Shown in pieces: positions 17,725 through 26,584 of a DNA stretch of 64,000 bases. The position numbers and the translations under genes were made by a program. Position 1 is the first letter of the stretch. Every line of letters begins with the position of its first letter. Under the pieces are notes generated by a model, which had not been told where the DNA came from, searched no databases, and worked only from the letters and a program-made list of their open reading frames with translations. The stretch spans positions 62,001-126,000 of the forward strand of contig JANQPX010000035.1 in assembly GCA_028285265.1 (NCBI GenBank). Reading direction: 5' to 3'. Source of the DNA: Geminicoccaceae bacterium (GTDB lineage Bacteria > Pseudomonadota > Alphaproteobacteria > Geminicoccales > Geminicoccaceae).

Positions 17725-18507
17725 ATGAAAGTGCTGATCAAGAACAGTGAAGCGCTGGTCTTCCCGGATGCGGCAGGGCGTATTGCCGATCACATTACAT
17801 GCCATCAAACGGCGACACTCGGGCTTGCGACCGGCGGCACAATGACTCCCGTCTACCAGGAGCTCGCACGACGACATCGCGAGGAGGCCCTCTCCTTTGC
17901 CGGCATCACAACTTTCAATCTCGATGAATATGTCGGTCTTTCACCGGACCACCCCAAGTCCTATCGCAAGGACATGAATGATCGATTTTTCGCCCATATC
18001 GACATCGATCCTCAACGCACACATCTTCCCGCCGGCGATGCACCAGACCCCGAAGCTGAAGCCAAGGCTTATGAAAGGCGGATCGATGCCGCGGGGGGCA
18101 TCGATCTACAGCTTCTCGGCATCGGCATCAACGGTCACATCGGTTTCAATGAGCCCTCCTCCAGCCTCGGATCATCAACCCGAATCAAGCGTCTCGCACC
18201 GAGTACCATCGAGGCTAACCGGCGTTTTTTCGAACGCGACGAAGCGATGCCAACCCACGCCATCACCGTGGGCATCCAGACGATCATGCGCGCAGACATG
18301 ATTATCCTCTTGGCGACGGGCGAACGCAAAGCCAATGCTGTCGCTGCGATGATTGAGGGTCCCGTCAGCGCACTATGTCCCGCGTCTGCCCTCCAGTTTC
18401 ACCCGAATACGACCGTGATCCTGGATCCGGCAGCAGCCTCCAAGTTAGCGTTGAAGGACTTCTATCTGGCTATCCATCCAAGGGGTGAGGATCAAGATCT
18501 CCTATGA
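17725..18507 (+). CDS. nagB: Glucosamine-6-phosphate deaminase
   Basis: Converts glucosamine-6-phosphate to fructose-6-phosphate and ammonia. The 260-residue length and motifs agree with NagB: LGLATGGTMTPVY (phosphate loop), FNLDEYVGL (catalytic Asp), and LGIGINGHIGFNEPSSS with the active-site His and Glu, followed by STRIKRLA. I choose ATG 17725 because it gives the normal N-terminus (MKVLIKNSEA); an in-frame ATG 60 bases upstream adds unsupported residues. It is followed by nagA after 10 bases, forming an amino-sugar catabolic operon. Confidence 0.95.
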   Translation: MKVLIKNSEALVFPDAAGRIADHITCHQTATLGLATGGTMTPVYQELARRHREEALSFAGITTFNLDEYVGLSPDHPKSYRKDMNDRFFAHIDIDPQRTHLPAGDAPDPEAEAKAYERRIDAAGGIDLQLLGIGINGHIGFNEPSSSLGSSTRIKRLAPSTIEANRRFFERDEAMPTHAITVGIQTIMRADMIILLATGERKANAVAAMIEGPVSALCPASALQFHPNTTVILDPAAASKLALKDFYLAIHPRGEDQDLL

Positions 18508-18517
18508 ACGTAACGCC

Positions 18518-19690
18518 ATGCTAACGGCCATTCGTGCAGAGCAGCTTTTTGACGGGCTGGTGGACCGTCCATTGATCCATCAAACGGTCATTGTCATCGA
18601 TGGCCGGATTGATGGCACGGTTACCGGAGATCCAGCCCTGCCCGACCATGCGGTTCACGTCGACACACCACTGCTGGCGCCCGGTTTTATCGACATGCAG
18701 ATCAACGGTGCTGCCGATCAGCTCTTCAACGATGCACCGAACGTCGATGCACTCGCTACCATCGCCGCCGGCGCGATACGAGGCGGTGCTGCCCACATCC
18801 TTCCAACCTTCATCACGGCGGATGGGCAAGCTTACCGACGCGCGCTCGACGCGACCCATAGAGCCTGTGAACAGAGGATTCCGGGGATTCTTGGTGTTCA
18901 CCTTGAGGGGCCTTTTCTCAGCCCTCAAAGACCAGGCATTCACGATCGCACCTCTATCCGGCCCCTTGATCAGGATGATCTCGCTTATCTGATCAACTGC
19001 GAGAACCGCGTTCGGTTGATCACGCTGGCGCCCGAGGAGCAAGCTCCAGGCGTCATCACCGACCTGGCGGAAGCGGGCTGGGTTGTGTTTGCCGGGCACA
19101 GTGAAGCGACTTGGCTCGACATGACCCGTGCGGTCAAGGAGGGGCTTCACGGTGTAACCCATCTCTTTAATGCGATGAGTCAACTCACGCCTCGGGAACC
19201 CGGAGTGGTCGGTAGTGCCTTGGCTGATCAGCGTCTGTTTGCCGGGATCATCGCTGATGGTCATCACGTCCATCCCACCAATCTCAAACTCGCCGTCTCG
19301 ATCATCGGTCCAGATCGCTTATGTCTCGTCACCGATGCTATGCCGACGCTTGGCGGCTCCGAAGATGGATTTAGGCTCGCCGGCAAGGACATTGTTCTGC
19401 GAAGAGGCAGGCTAACCGACATGGACGGCACCCTTGCAGGCGCTCATCTGTCGATGGCGGATGCTGTCGATACGATGGTGCGGTCGGCGGGCGCATCGCT
19501 TGCCGATGCGCTCCGAATGGCCTCGACAACGCCGGCAAGAGCGCTTGGCCTGAATCATGAACTCGGCCTGATCAAACCCGGCCAACGTGCCAGCCTAACC
19601 CTGCTCGACAATCGGCTGGGCGTCCAAGGCGTTATGATCGATGGCTCCTTGCAAGAGATCATGAAGAGCCGTGCTGCATCCGCCCGCTAG
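18518..19690 (+). CDS. nagA: N-acetylglucosamine-6-phosphate deacetylase
   Basis: Removes the acetyl group from GlcNAc-6-phosphate, feeding NagB. The amidohydrolase-type barrel is shown by PGFIDMQINGA, HLEGPFLSPQRPGIHD (metal and substrate Glu), FAGHSEAT, GVTHLFNAMS (metal His) and CLVTDAMPTLG (catalytic Asp). The 390-residue length is typical. ATG 18518, 10 bases after nagB, is preferred to an overlapping GTG at 18485. No transporter or NagC/NagQ-type regulator is adjacent, so uptake must be encoded elsewhere. Confidence 0.95.
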   Translation: MLTAIRAEQLFDGLVDRPLIHQTVIVIDGRIDGTVTGDPALPDHAVHVDTPLLAPGFIDMQINGAADQLFNDAPNVDALATIAAGAIRGGAAHILPTFITADGQAYRRALDATHRACEQRIPGILGVHLEGPFLSPQRPGIHDRTSIRPLDQDDLAYLINCENRVRLITLAPEEQAPGVITDLAEAGWVVFAGHSEATWLDMTRAVKEGLHGVTHLFNAMSQLTPREPGVVGSALADQRLFAGIIADGHHVHPTNLKLAVSIIGPDRLCLVTDAMPTLGGSEDGFRLAGKDIVLRRGRLTDMDGTLAGAHLSMADAVDTMVRSAGASLADALRMASTTPARALGLNHELGLIKPGQRASLTLLDNRLGVQGVMIDGSLQEIMKSRAASAR

Positions 19691-19694
19691 AGGC

Positions 19695-19708
19695 CAGCAC
19701 CGACCGGT
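19695..19708 (+). terminator. Short hairpin after nagA
   Basis: GCACC-gacc-GGTGC directly follows the nagA stop. There is no U-tract, so it may act as an mRNA 3'-end hairpin rather than an intrinsic terminator. Confidence 0.25.
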
Positions 19709-19966
19709 GCGTGATGTTAGGCCAGCTGGACGAGATTGTTTCGGACATGGGGGTGCATCGCATGGCTGGTTGTCCGCTCATGGTGGGATCAGCGGGTTGA
19801 CCTAACGGTGAGATGAACACGCCATTCAGAGTGTTTTCACACGGCGATGTGTAGTAAATCCGCGCGCTTAAACGGACGACAGGACCGATGAGCCGTCTTC
19901 CGTTCCGGCCGGCGTGTAACGCGCCTTTTATCAACCCAAAAAACCATTCGATGAGGAGATGTATCA

Positions 19967-20230
19967 ATGTCAGTCAAGAAAATAGCTCTCGTTGCAGCGC
20001 TTGGTCTCGGCGCGATGTTTGCGACATCGTTGCCAGCCGTCAGCAGCGACGGGGCCAAAATCCAAGTACCAGGCACGAGCATCGATGTCTCCAACGGCAA
20101 CACGCTTCTCAAAGCCGGTGAGGCCAAGATCAAGGTCAAGCCAGGCAAACGAGGGGACTGCGTGAAGCTGCAGGCCGGCACCGCAAAGATCAACACGGGC
20201 AAAGTCAAAAACGGCGAGTGTAAGAGTTAG
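19967..20230 (+). CDS. Small secreted protein of unknown function
   Basis: An 87-residue protein with a strong Shine-Dalgarno (GAGGAG) and a clear signal peptide (MSVKKIALVAALGLGAMFATSLPAVSS). The ~60-residue mature part is highly basic, with two spaced cysteines (GDCVKL and GECKS) that could form one disulfide. It also has a repeated AKI-x-V/T pattern (GAKIQVPG, EAKIKVKPG, TAKINTGK) suggestive of a small beta-rich domain. I do not recognise the family. Its isolation and good expression signals suggest a periplasmic or extracellular structural role. Confidence 0.75.
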   Translation: MSVKKIALVAALGLGAMFATSLPAVSSDGAKIQVPGTSIDVSNGNTLLKAGEAKIKVKPGKRGDCVKLQAGTAKINTGKVKNGECKS

Positions 20231-20245
20231 TCGACATCGACCTTG

Positions 20246-20275
20246 GCGCCGCTACAGCCCATGCCGTGGCGGCGC
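20246..20275 (+). terminator. Hairpin after the small secreted protein gene
   Basis: GCGCCGCTAC (20246-20255), a 10-base loop and GTGGCGGCGC (20266-20275) make a ten-pair stem with one wobble, 15 bases past the stop codon. It lacks a U-run but is stable enough to mark the transcript end. Confidence 0.45.
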
Positions 20276-20494
20276 TATCACATCGCTTGGACCCATGCCC
20301 ACGACACGATCAGCGCTTTTCCGTTTTTCCATGACAGCTTCGGCCCGTCATGACTTGGTAAGGATACGCTCATAGCAAGATGCAAGGCGTGACAGGTAAC
20401 GTCGACTTTCCCCATCAACTCTTTGATATCACGTGATACGGGCTGAATCTGAAATAAAAGCTCTTCCGCGCATCAAGAACGCAACGATCCCGTC

Positions 20495-22438
20495 TTAGGC
20501 CGAAGGAACGAGTGCGTCCGCCGGCTGTAATGGGGAGTCGGATGCCTCATCATCTCGCTTGATCGGCAGCAGGATGGAAAAGCAAGTGCCCTTCCCCAAC
20601 GCCGAATCGACCAAAATGCGGCCTTGATGGCCGCGCGTCACGATAACATGAGAGAGGGCCAAACCTTGGCCGGTGCCGCGTCCAGGCGCCTTCGTGGTGA
20701 AGAGAACGTCATAGATTTGATCGAGATGTTCAGGCGGAATGCCGCAGCCATTATCCTCAATCTCGATCCGTGCATGTCCCTGATCATGGGTCAAACGGAC
20801 GACGATGCGCCCCTCACCGTCGCGTGCTCGGTCCTCGACGGCGTGGGCAGCGTTGACAATCAGATGACGGATCACCTGCCTTATCTGATCGGCCTGGCAA
20901 GGTACGGACGGCATGTCGTCGGGAACATCAACATCCAACAGGGCCACGGGCTGCCAGACATGTTCCGTCTCTTCGATTGTTGTTCTGAGAAGGTCGGCAA
21001 GATCAGCAGCGCTCACCGTTGTGCCGTCGGGCTTTGCAAACTGCTTGAAGGTACCGATAAGGTCGCGAACACGGTCGGTCCCCTCCGAGAGATCCGCCAG
21101 TGCTTGGGGGATCTCGTCTTTGACGTAGTCCCAGTCGATTGCGTCAAGCCGCTCGGCTATCAGATCCCGGTTGATGTCGTCGACACGAGACAATCCATCG
21201 ACCATGGGGACGATTTCACCGATCGCCTCTCTCACGAAGGTCGCATTATCTGAAATAATCTGGACTGGCGTATTGATTTCATGGGCAAGTCCGCCGGCGA
21301 GCGTGCCGACAGCTTCCGATTTTTGTCGTTGGATGAGCTCTTTTTGAAGTTGTCGGTTTTCCTCAAGAGCCTGGTAGAGCTCACTGACGTCGGTATGGAC
21401 GATGACGACCCCGCCCATTGACATCGGATGCTGCGCAATCAAATGACGGCGGCCGTCGCCGAGTTCAGCTTCCCATCGCGGATAGGCTGACGGGTCAGCG
21501 AGTTGCTTGAGGCGCTGTGCTACATACTCGTCTTCAAGCTCGCCGTTTTCGACCGCCTCGGCGGCAAAGGCGGCGTCGGCATGGGACAGGTCGTGATCCG
21601 CTCCATAGAGTGTACGATAACTCCGGTTCGCGAGAAGCACCTCCCTGTCAGCGCCAATCACCAGCACGTGATCGCGCATGCTGTCGAGCGCATCGTTAAG
21701 CGTGCTTTCTGCAAGCTCCCGACCAGCCTCGGCTTTCCGCCGAGCGTCTTCAGCAAGGCGCGCATAACGGGCTAGCGCCTCCGACATGCTATTGAAGCTT
21801 AGCGCGGTGTCCGCAAGTTCATCCTTGCCGTTGATCGGAAGCTGATATCCAAAGTCTCCGCTCGCCACTTGTTTCGCACCACGTTTCAACATCAAGAGCT
21901 GACGGGTGAGATAATGGCCGAGAGCCAAGCCGAGCAGCGCCACCATCACCATTTCAAAGAGGGCGATACTGACCATCCAGATCAGAGCGCTGCCAAAGGT
22001 TGAATGTAAAACTTCGGTCGATAGGCCAAGTTCAACCCGACCGAAGTCTGACCCTGCGACCGTTATCGGTGCACTGACGTCAAGTCGACGGTCATTCGAT
22101 GTCTGATCGATCGAATGATCCTCAACAAATGCTGCGGCGAGGGCGTTGGCGTCCCCCCCCTCGCTTAACGTCGTGCCATTGGTCGACGCGATGCGTAGAT
22201 AGACGATGTCTGGATTTCGCAGGGCTTGATCAACCAGAACATCGAGTGTCGCTAGATCCACGGCAATGACGGCATCACCGGTCATGGTTGCGACAAGTTT
22301 CGCTGTGGTCGCGGCACGCTGCAGCAACTGTTCGGCATTGGAGCTGCTGAGATAGTTGAGGCCACTGACAACCAGAATGGTCAGAAGCAGTGCCTCGATA
22401 CACGCAATGCCAAGGACCGTTTTTAGCCGGAATGACAT
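20495..22438 (-). CDS. Membrane sensor histidine kinase (HAMP-PAS-HisKA-HATPase)
   Basis: A 647-residue sensor kinase. Two transmembrane helices (about residues 8-30 and 150-175) enclose a ~115-residue periplasmic domain. A HAMP linker (about 176-230, ending SFNSMSEALARYARL), a PAS domain (about 250-360) and the H-box GGLAHEINTPVQIISDN with the phosphorylated His follow. The N, G1 and G2 boxes are seen as NAAHAVED, IEDNGCGIPPE and TGQGLALSHVIV. The gene overlaps the PhnD-like binding-protein gene by 16 bases, so the binding protein may present a ligand to the periplasmic domain. No receiver is fused; partners are the response regulators upstream in the same operon. Confidence 0.92.
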   Translation of the reverse strand: MSFRLKTVLGIACIEALLLTILVVSGLNYLSSSNAEQLLQRAATTAKLVATMTGDAVIAVDLATLDVLVDQALRNPDIVYLRIASTNGTTLSEGGDANALAAAFVEDHSIDQTSNDRRLDVSAPITVAGSDFGRVELGLSTEVLHSTFGSALIWMVSIALFEMVMVALLGLALGHYLTRQLLMLKRGAKQVASGDFGYQLPINGKDELADTALSFNSMSEALARYARLAEDARRKAEAGRELAESTLNDALDSMRDHVLVIGADREVLLANRSYRTLYGADHDLSHADAAFAAEAVENGELEDEYVAQRLKQLADPSAYPRWEAELGDGRRHLIAQHPMSMGGVVIVHTDVSELYQALEENRQLQKELIQRQKSEAVGTLAGGLAHEINTPVQIISDNATFVREAIGEIVPMVDGLSRVDDINRDLIAERLDAIDWDYVKDEIPQALADLSEGTDRVRDLIGTFKQFAKPDGTTVSAADLADLLRTTIEETEHVWQPVALLDVDVPDDMPSVPCQADQIRQVIRHLIVNAAHAVEDRARDGEGRIVVRLTHDQGHARIEIEDNGCGIPPEHLDQIYDVLFTTKAPGRGTGQGLALSHVIVTRGHQGRILVDSALGKGTCFSILLPIKRDDEASDSPLQPADALVPSA

Positions 22439-23304
22439 GTAAGCGATTCGCCCATGACAATCTCAGTTTGGCCGCGTGTGAGCTCAAGGGCACGCACGTC
22501 ATCCCAATCTGCGTTAGCCGCACCTTGGATGCCCTTCATGCCAATCGCTTTGAGCAGTTCAGGCCGCTCAGCGGTCAACGCTTTCATGACCTCCGCTAAG
22601 CGATTGACCAATGACTGCGACACCTTGGGATGGGCGGCAAAGGCATGGGGCGTGTACGCATCGGTGCGGTAAAGAACCCTAAGTTTCGAACGCTCTTCGG
22701 CCGGTACATTGTTGAAGGTACGCAGAACCCCACCGCCTGCTGGGAACAAACCGGCAATGACCGCGCGATACACCGAATCATGTGACTTCACGTAAGCCGG
22801 CCTAATCGCCATCTCTCGGCTTCTCATCTCCGCCCGCGGAATCACACTGGCGCCAAAGGCGGCGGGCGAGGGGAACGCGATGGATTGCTGGCTCAGCTCG
22901 TCGAGCTGCTCATAGTCACTATCCGCGCGCACAACAATCAAACCTCGAAGGCGCTTTTCCGTTTGACGAGCGAACGCTTGATAGCCTGCGACATCATGAA
23001 AGGTCGTGTAGTGATAGGGGTTCATGTAAGCGAGATCGTAGGCTCCTCTAGCAAGACATGCTTCGAATGCCGGTATGTCTTTTGCCGTTGCAAATCGGAT
23101 CTCTTTGCCGGTCTCGTTACTCAGATGTTCAAACAAGGGGACCCAGATCTCAGCGAGCCGGCTCGCTGATTGCTGCGGAACAATACCGAACGTCAACGCC
23201 TCCTCGGCCGAGGCCGAACTCAAACCGACAAGCGATGCCAGTGCGAAGCAAACGCCGGCGGCGGTCTTACGGATGGTCGAATGTGAACGTTCGCGCATGA
23301 GCAT
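22423..23304 (-). CDS. PhnD-like periplasmic binding protein of a kinase operon
   Basis: A 293-residue phosphate/phosphite/phosphonate-type substrate-binding protein. A signal peptide (cleavage near SASA-EE) is followed by LTFGIVPQQSASRLAEIWVPLFEHL, the usual opening of the PhnD family, and later DLAYMNPYHYTTF and FPSPAAFGAS, the ligand-lobe motifs. No permease or ATPase genes are nearby. Instead it is translationally coupled to a sensor kinase, so I infer a sensory receptor role and not transport. Whether the ligand is phosphonate-like, another oxyanion or something else cannot be told from sequence. Confidence 0.9.
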   Translation of the reverse strand: MLMRERSHSTIRKTAAGVCFALASLVGLSSASAEEALTFGIVPQQSASRLAEIWVPLFEHLSNETGKEIRFATAKDIPAFEACLARGAYDLAYMNPYHYTTFHDVAGYQAFARQTEKRLRGLIVVRADSDYEQLDELSQQSIAFPSPAAFGASVIPRAEMRSREMAIRPAYVKSHDSVYRAVIAGLFPAGGGVLRTFNNVPAEERSKLRVLYRTDAYTPHAFAAHPKVSQSLVNRLAEVMKALTAERPELLKAIGMKGIQGAANADWDDVRALELTRGQTEIVMGESLTCHSG

Positions 23305-23350
23305 GTGATCCTTGTTCGAAAGGCGGGCACGGTTTCGTCACTACCGTTGG

Positions 23351-24568
23351 CTAGCTGGCTTTGGCCTCAACTTCGGGATTTGAAGATCGTCGGATGCGCA
23401 CGGTCTCGGTCAGCTTTCGGATCCGTCGCAGATTGCCGAGACGCTTGATGTAAAGCTCGGTCACGGTGGCGCCCTTGGCGAGGATGAGATCCTCGGTCTC
23501 AAGATCCAAAATTGGCGTCAGCAGCACATCACCAACACTGAGCGCTTGAAGCTTGATCTCCATCGTCTTGACGCCGCTCGCCGGCGTCACAGCTTGATCC
23601 TCAAGGATGATAGGACCGATGAGCTTCAGCAGCTTGAGATCATAGATGCCTTCATACTTGCCCATCAGTGCCAAGGTGTCGTCGAGATCCTGCCCCTTTT
23701 CCATACTGAGTGCTAAATCGCTCAAAATCCGAACGATGCGCGCTCCAATGGGGATGTCATTGCCAGCTTTATCGTCATGGGGAAAGCCACTGCCATCGAT
23801 GTTCTTGCCCTGGTAGAGGACATAGCTCGCGACTTCCTGGAGCCTTGGAATGTGGCAGATGAGCTTATGAGCGGTTTCGGCAGAAGCTTCCACCATCTCA
23901 CGCTCGACCTGCGTGAGCTCGAGATTGGCCCGAGCTTTTTTTGCGACCTCCGGCGGAAGGGCGGCAAGACCGATCGGGGCGAGCATCGCCGCCATCTCCA
24001 GTTTCCAGCGATGGCGCTGAAGACCGAGCGCACCCGTAACCTTGCGCATCCAATTGCGTGCGCGTTCGGTTCGGCCGAAGCTGTCAGGATCCATCATGGC
24101 CAAGACGTCGGTCAAAACCTTAATGCTGCCGGAGAGCGTCTTGTTGAGCAGATCGCGTTCCGCTGTGACCAGCCGGTATTGCTCGAGCGCTGCCGTCAAT
24201 CCCGCAGCCAACATCTCGGCAGGACAGGGCTTCGTGAAAAACCGAAAGATATTGCCCTGATTGACGGCGTTCATCGCCGTATCAAGGTCCGTCTGCCCGG
24301 TCAGCATGATTCTCACGGTGTCCGGCGAGAGCTCGCCGATTTCGGCAAGCACTTCGATCCCTGTCTTTCCGGGCATATTCATGTCGCAAACGACGACCGC
24401 AAACGGTCCTTGCGCCTGGAGCGCAGCGATACCCTCATCGCCATTCTCAGCGAGCACGAGCTTGAACCGCTTGTGTAACTGCCGGCGAATGCCTTCAAGC
24501 AGGTTCCGCTCGTCATCGATGACGAGAATCTTTTCTTTGGCTCGCTCCGGCGGCTTTGCTGCCATCAC
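23351..24568 (-). CDS. Response regulator with degenerate HD-GYP domain
   Basis: A 405-residue protein: receiver domain at about residues 14-130 with intact DD, phospho-Asp (VVCDMNMPG), Thr (IMLTGQ) and Lys (FTKPC), then an HD-GYP-like domain (about 150-320). The HD dyad, normally LLHDIGK, reads MLAPIGL. The HHE motif before the GYP loop reads YQGKN, though the loop itself (DGSGFP) and the PIGARIVRI helix are kept. Metal-dependent c-di-GMP hydrolysis is therefore unlikely. I infer a non-catalytic binding or scaffold output. Overlaps the preceding HDOD regulator gene by 4 bases and lies 46 bases before the PhnD-like gene. Confidence 0.88.
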   Translation of the reverse strand: MMAAKPPERAKEKILVIDDERNLLEGIRRQLHKRFKLVLAENGDEGIAALQAQGPFAVVVCDMNMPGKTGIEVLAEIGELSPDTVRIMLTGQTDLDTAMNAVNQGNIFRFFTKPCPAEMLAAGLTAALEQYRLVTAERDLLNKTLSGSIKVLTDVLAMMDPDSFGRTERARNWMRKVTGALGLQRHRWKLEMAAMLAPIGLAALPPEVAKKARANLELTQVEREMVEASAETAHKLICHIPRLQEVASYVLYQGKNIDGSGFPHDDKAGNDIPIGARIVRILSDLALSMEKGQDLDDTLALMGKYEGIYDLKLLKLIGPIILEDQAVTPASGVKTMEIKLQALSVGDVLLTPILDLETEDLILAKGATVTELYIKRLGNLRRIRKLTETVRIRRSSNPEVEAKAS

Positions 24569-25527
24569 GAAACCCCTTCGAGCTGGGTGGCAGGTGTCCA
24601 GGCTTCGGCCGTCGGATCGGCGATTTCGAGATCAAGGCCCCAGTAAGCGAGGAGGACAGACCCCAAAGCGAGGTCACCACTGTCATCAAGACTATCCTCA
24701 GTGTCGATCCCGGCAAGCGCACCGGTGTGAAGCATCATCGCCAACGTCTTTGCATTGATGCCGTTATCGCAGGCATCACCTGATGTTTCGGTATCGTCCA
24801 TCAGCTCACTGACGCAACGATTGACTTCGATCACGGCCGCTTCATCGTCTTCCTGCATGCTCTCGGCAGAACGAAACAGCTCCACATCATCGAGGAGGCG
24901 CTTCATCATATCAGCCCCGAGGACCGATACGGCACGGCGCGGATCAAGCGTCTTTGTTGGGGTTCCGAAGAAAGCAGCGTTCACCAAGCGCAACACTTGG
25001 AGCGACATTGCAATGTCACCGGAAACGACGTCGCCGACACGTTCGAGGCTGACCATGGGCCCGCCAAGGGCGTTGCGAAGGTCGGCAATTTTATCCTTGG
25101 GCGACGGCAACCGGCGATGCGCCCCAAGCTTGTTGCAGATGGCGTTTTGCCGCTCGTCCTGTCTCACCTCAAGGATCCGTTTCAGCGCCCGTTCCAACAC
25201 TTTCGGATCGCAGGGTTTGGCCAGAAACTGATGGGCAGGACGGACTGCGCGCAAGATGGCTTCAAGTTCCGCGTGGCCAGAAAGCACCAGGCGTGCCATC
25301 GATGGGTAGCGCACGGCCACTTCGTTCAAAAGCGTCGCGCCATCCATTTCTGGCATGCGCATGTCGGAAATAATGACCGCAAATTCCCCTTCCTCAAGCA
25401 TGGCAAGCGCTTCCTTGCCTGAGTTGGCGAAGCTCATCTCCCAGTCACGACGAAGGCTGCGCAACATCCGCCTAAGACCACTCAGAACCAATGGCTCATC
25501 GTCGACAAATAAGGCCCGTTGTTTCAT
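24565..25527 (-). CDS. Response regulator with HDOD output domain
   Basis: A 320-residue protein. The receiver domain (1-120) carries phospho-Asp in IISDMRMPEMDG, a Ser at the Thr position (LVLSGH) and Lys in LAKPC. An HDOD domain follows (about 135-290), recognised by LPSPKDKIADLRNAL, SLQVLRLVNAAFFG and AVSVLGADMMKRLL. HDOD domains are non-hydrolytic relatives of HD domains used in signalling. Short overlaps with the genes on both sides (ATGA type) show tight coupling with the cytosolic kinase before it and the HD-GYP-like regulator after it. Confidence 0.9.
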   Translation of the reverse strand: MKQRALFVDDEPLVLSGLRRMLRSLRRDWEMSFANSGKEALAMLEEGEFAVIISDMRMPEMDGATLLNEVAVRYPSMARLVLSGHAELEAILRAVRPAHQFLAKPCDPKVLERALKRILEVRQDERQNAICNKLGAHRRLPSPKDKIADLRNALGGPMVSLERVGDVVSGDIAMSLQVLRLVNAAFFGTPTKTLDPRRAVSVLGADMMKRLLDDVELFRSAESMQEDDEAAVIEVNRCVSELMDDTETSGDACDNGINAKTLAMMLHTGALAGIDTEDSLDDSGDLALGSVLLAYWGLDLEIADPTAEAWTPATQLEGVS

Positions 25528-26405
25528 GCTACGGCCTCCTCAAGAGGTGTGGAGACAGACGCGGTTCCATCGGTCGGCAGCGTGACGGTGAACGTTGCTC
25601 CATTGCCGACTTCGGACCAAAGGGCGATGTCACCACCATGTTGTTCGGTCACAATATTCTGGCAGATAGCGAGACCCTGACCGCTGCCCTGACCATCTCC
25701 TTTGGTTGAGAAAAAGGGCTCGAACACGCGCTGACGCACATCGTCTGGCATACCGGTACCGTTATCGGAGACCGTGACCTCAATGCGGCCGTCCAGGGCT
25801 TTCGTGCTCACCTTGATCAAACCGCGGGGCAGATCGGCATTATCCTTAATCGCATGGGCGGCATTCACGATGAGGTTCAACCAGACCTGACTTAGCTCAC
25901 CGATGTGGCAAGGAATTTTTGGAAGGTTGGGATCGAGGGAAAGCTCGAGATCGGCGTCATATTTCCATTCATTTCGGCAAATTGCGGCCGTCATCTCGAT
26001 TGCATGGTTGATGTCCGCGAACTCTTTGTCATTGCCGCCGCGTCGGGCGAAACTCTTCATCGCTGATGCGATGCGTGCCACTTGTTGGATACCTGTGAGC
26101 GATTGCTCAATGGCGCTCGGCAATTCATCTCGAAGAAAATCAAGCTCGGCATCTTCGATCGCCTCATTCACTGTCTTCACGTCATCGTCGAGGCGATCGA
26201 CAACTTGGGCCGCTTTCAGCAGCACTTCAAAACGAGTTAAGAGCTGGTCGATGGTTTCAAAGCTGTCGCTGATGAACTGCAGATTATCGCCGATAAATTG
26301 GATCGGCGTATTGATTTCATGGGCAATGCCGCTGGCCATCGTGCCCAAGGTTTCCAAACGAGCATTATGCGGCCGCGACGACGTTTCATCAGTATGTGCG
26401 GCCAT
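25524..26405 (-). CDS. Soluble histidine kinase without a sensor domain
   Basis: A 293-residue cytosolic kinase. Residues ~15-50 hold the H-box MASGIAHEINTPIQFIGDN, near-identical in type to that of the membrane kinase in the same operon. The ATPase domain shows NAAHAIKDN (N box), VSDNGTGMPDD (G1) and GSGQGLAICQNIV (G2). There is no transmembrane helix, PAS or GAF. It is the first gene of the five-gene minus-strand operon. Such kinases often act as signal integrators or partners of another sensor. It may cross-phosphorylate the receivers encoded just downstream. Confidence 0.92.
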   Translation of the reverse strand: MAAHTDETSSRPHNARLETLGTMASGIAHEINTPIQFIGDNLQFISDSFETIDQLLTRFEVLLKAAQVVDRLDDDVKTVNEAIEDAELDFLRDELPSAIEQSLTGIQQVARIASAMKSFARRGGNDKEFADINHAIEMTAAICRNEWKYDADLELSLDPNLPKIPCHIGELSQVWLNLIVNAAHAIKDNADLPRGLIKVSTKALDGRIEVTVSDNGTGMPDDVRQRVFEPFFSTKGDGQGSGQGLAICQNIVTEQHGGDIALWSEVGNGATFTVTLPTDGTASVSTPLEEAVA

Positions 26406-26470
26406 GATCGCGCTTCCTTCATTTACTTTTTGACCTGCTAAGAACGAAGAGTACTGATAATCTATTGATA

Positions 26471-26485
26471 TTTGATTAAATCAAA
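26471..26485. repeat. Inverted repeat in divergent signalling promoter region
   Basis: TTTGATT-A-AATCAAA is a perfect 7-base-arm palindrome in the AT-rich 179-base gap between the kinase operon and the divergent REC gene. It resembles an FNR/CRP-type half-site pair, but the spacing inside TTGAT/ATCAA is 3 bases and not 4. It is a candidate shared operator only. Confidence 0.4.
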
Positions 26486-26584
26486 GTCGCGATTTTTTTT
26501 CTTAGAAGGCTTGGTTAATTCAAATTATTTAATGAACACTTAAGACTTCACTCTTACATTGGTGGCAACCTGAACGAAGTCATA

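Noticed and set aside
26471..26485. FNR box in the divergent signalling region
   Set aside because: TTGAT and ATCAA are separated by 3 and not 4 bases; kept only as an inverted repeat.
26410..26560. AT-rich tract as a sign of horizontal transfer
   Set aside because: AT-rich promoters between divergent operons are normal; flanking genes share the local codon use.
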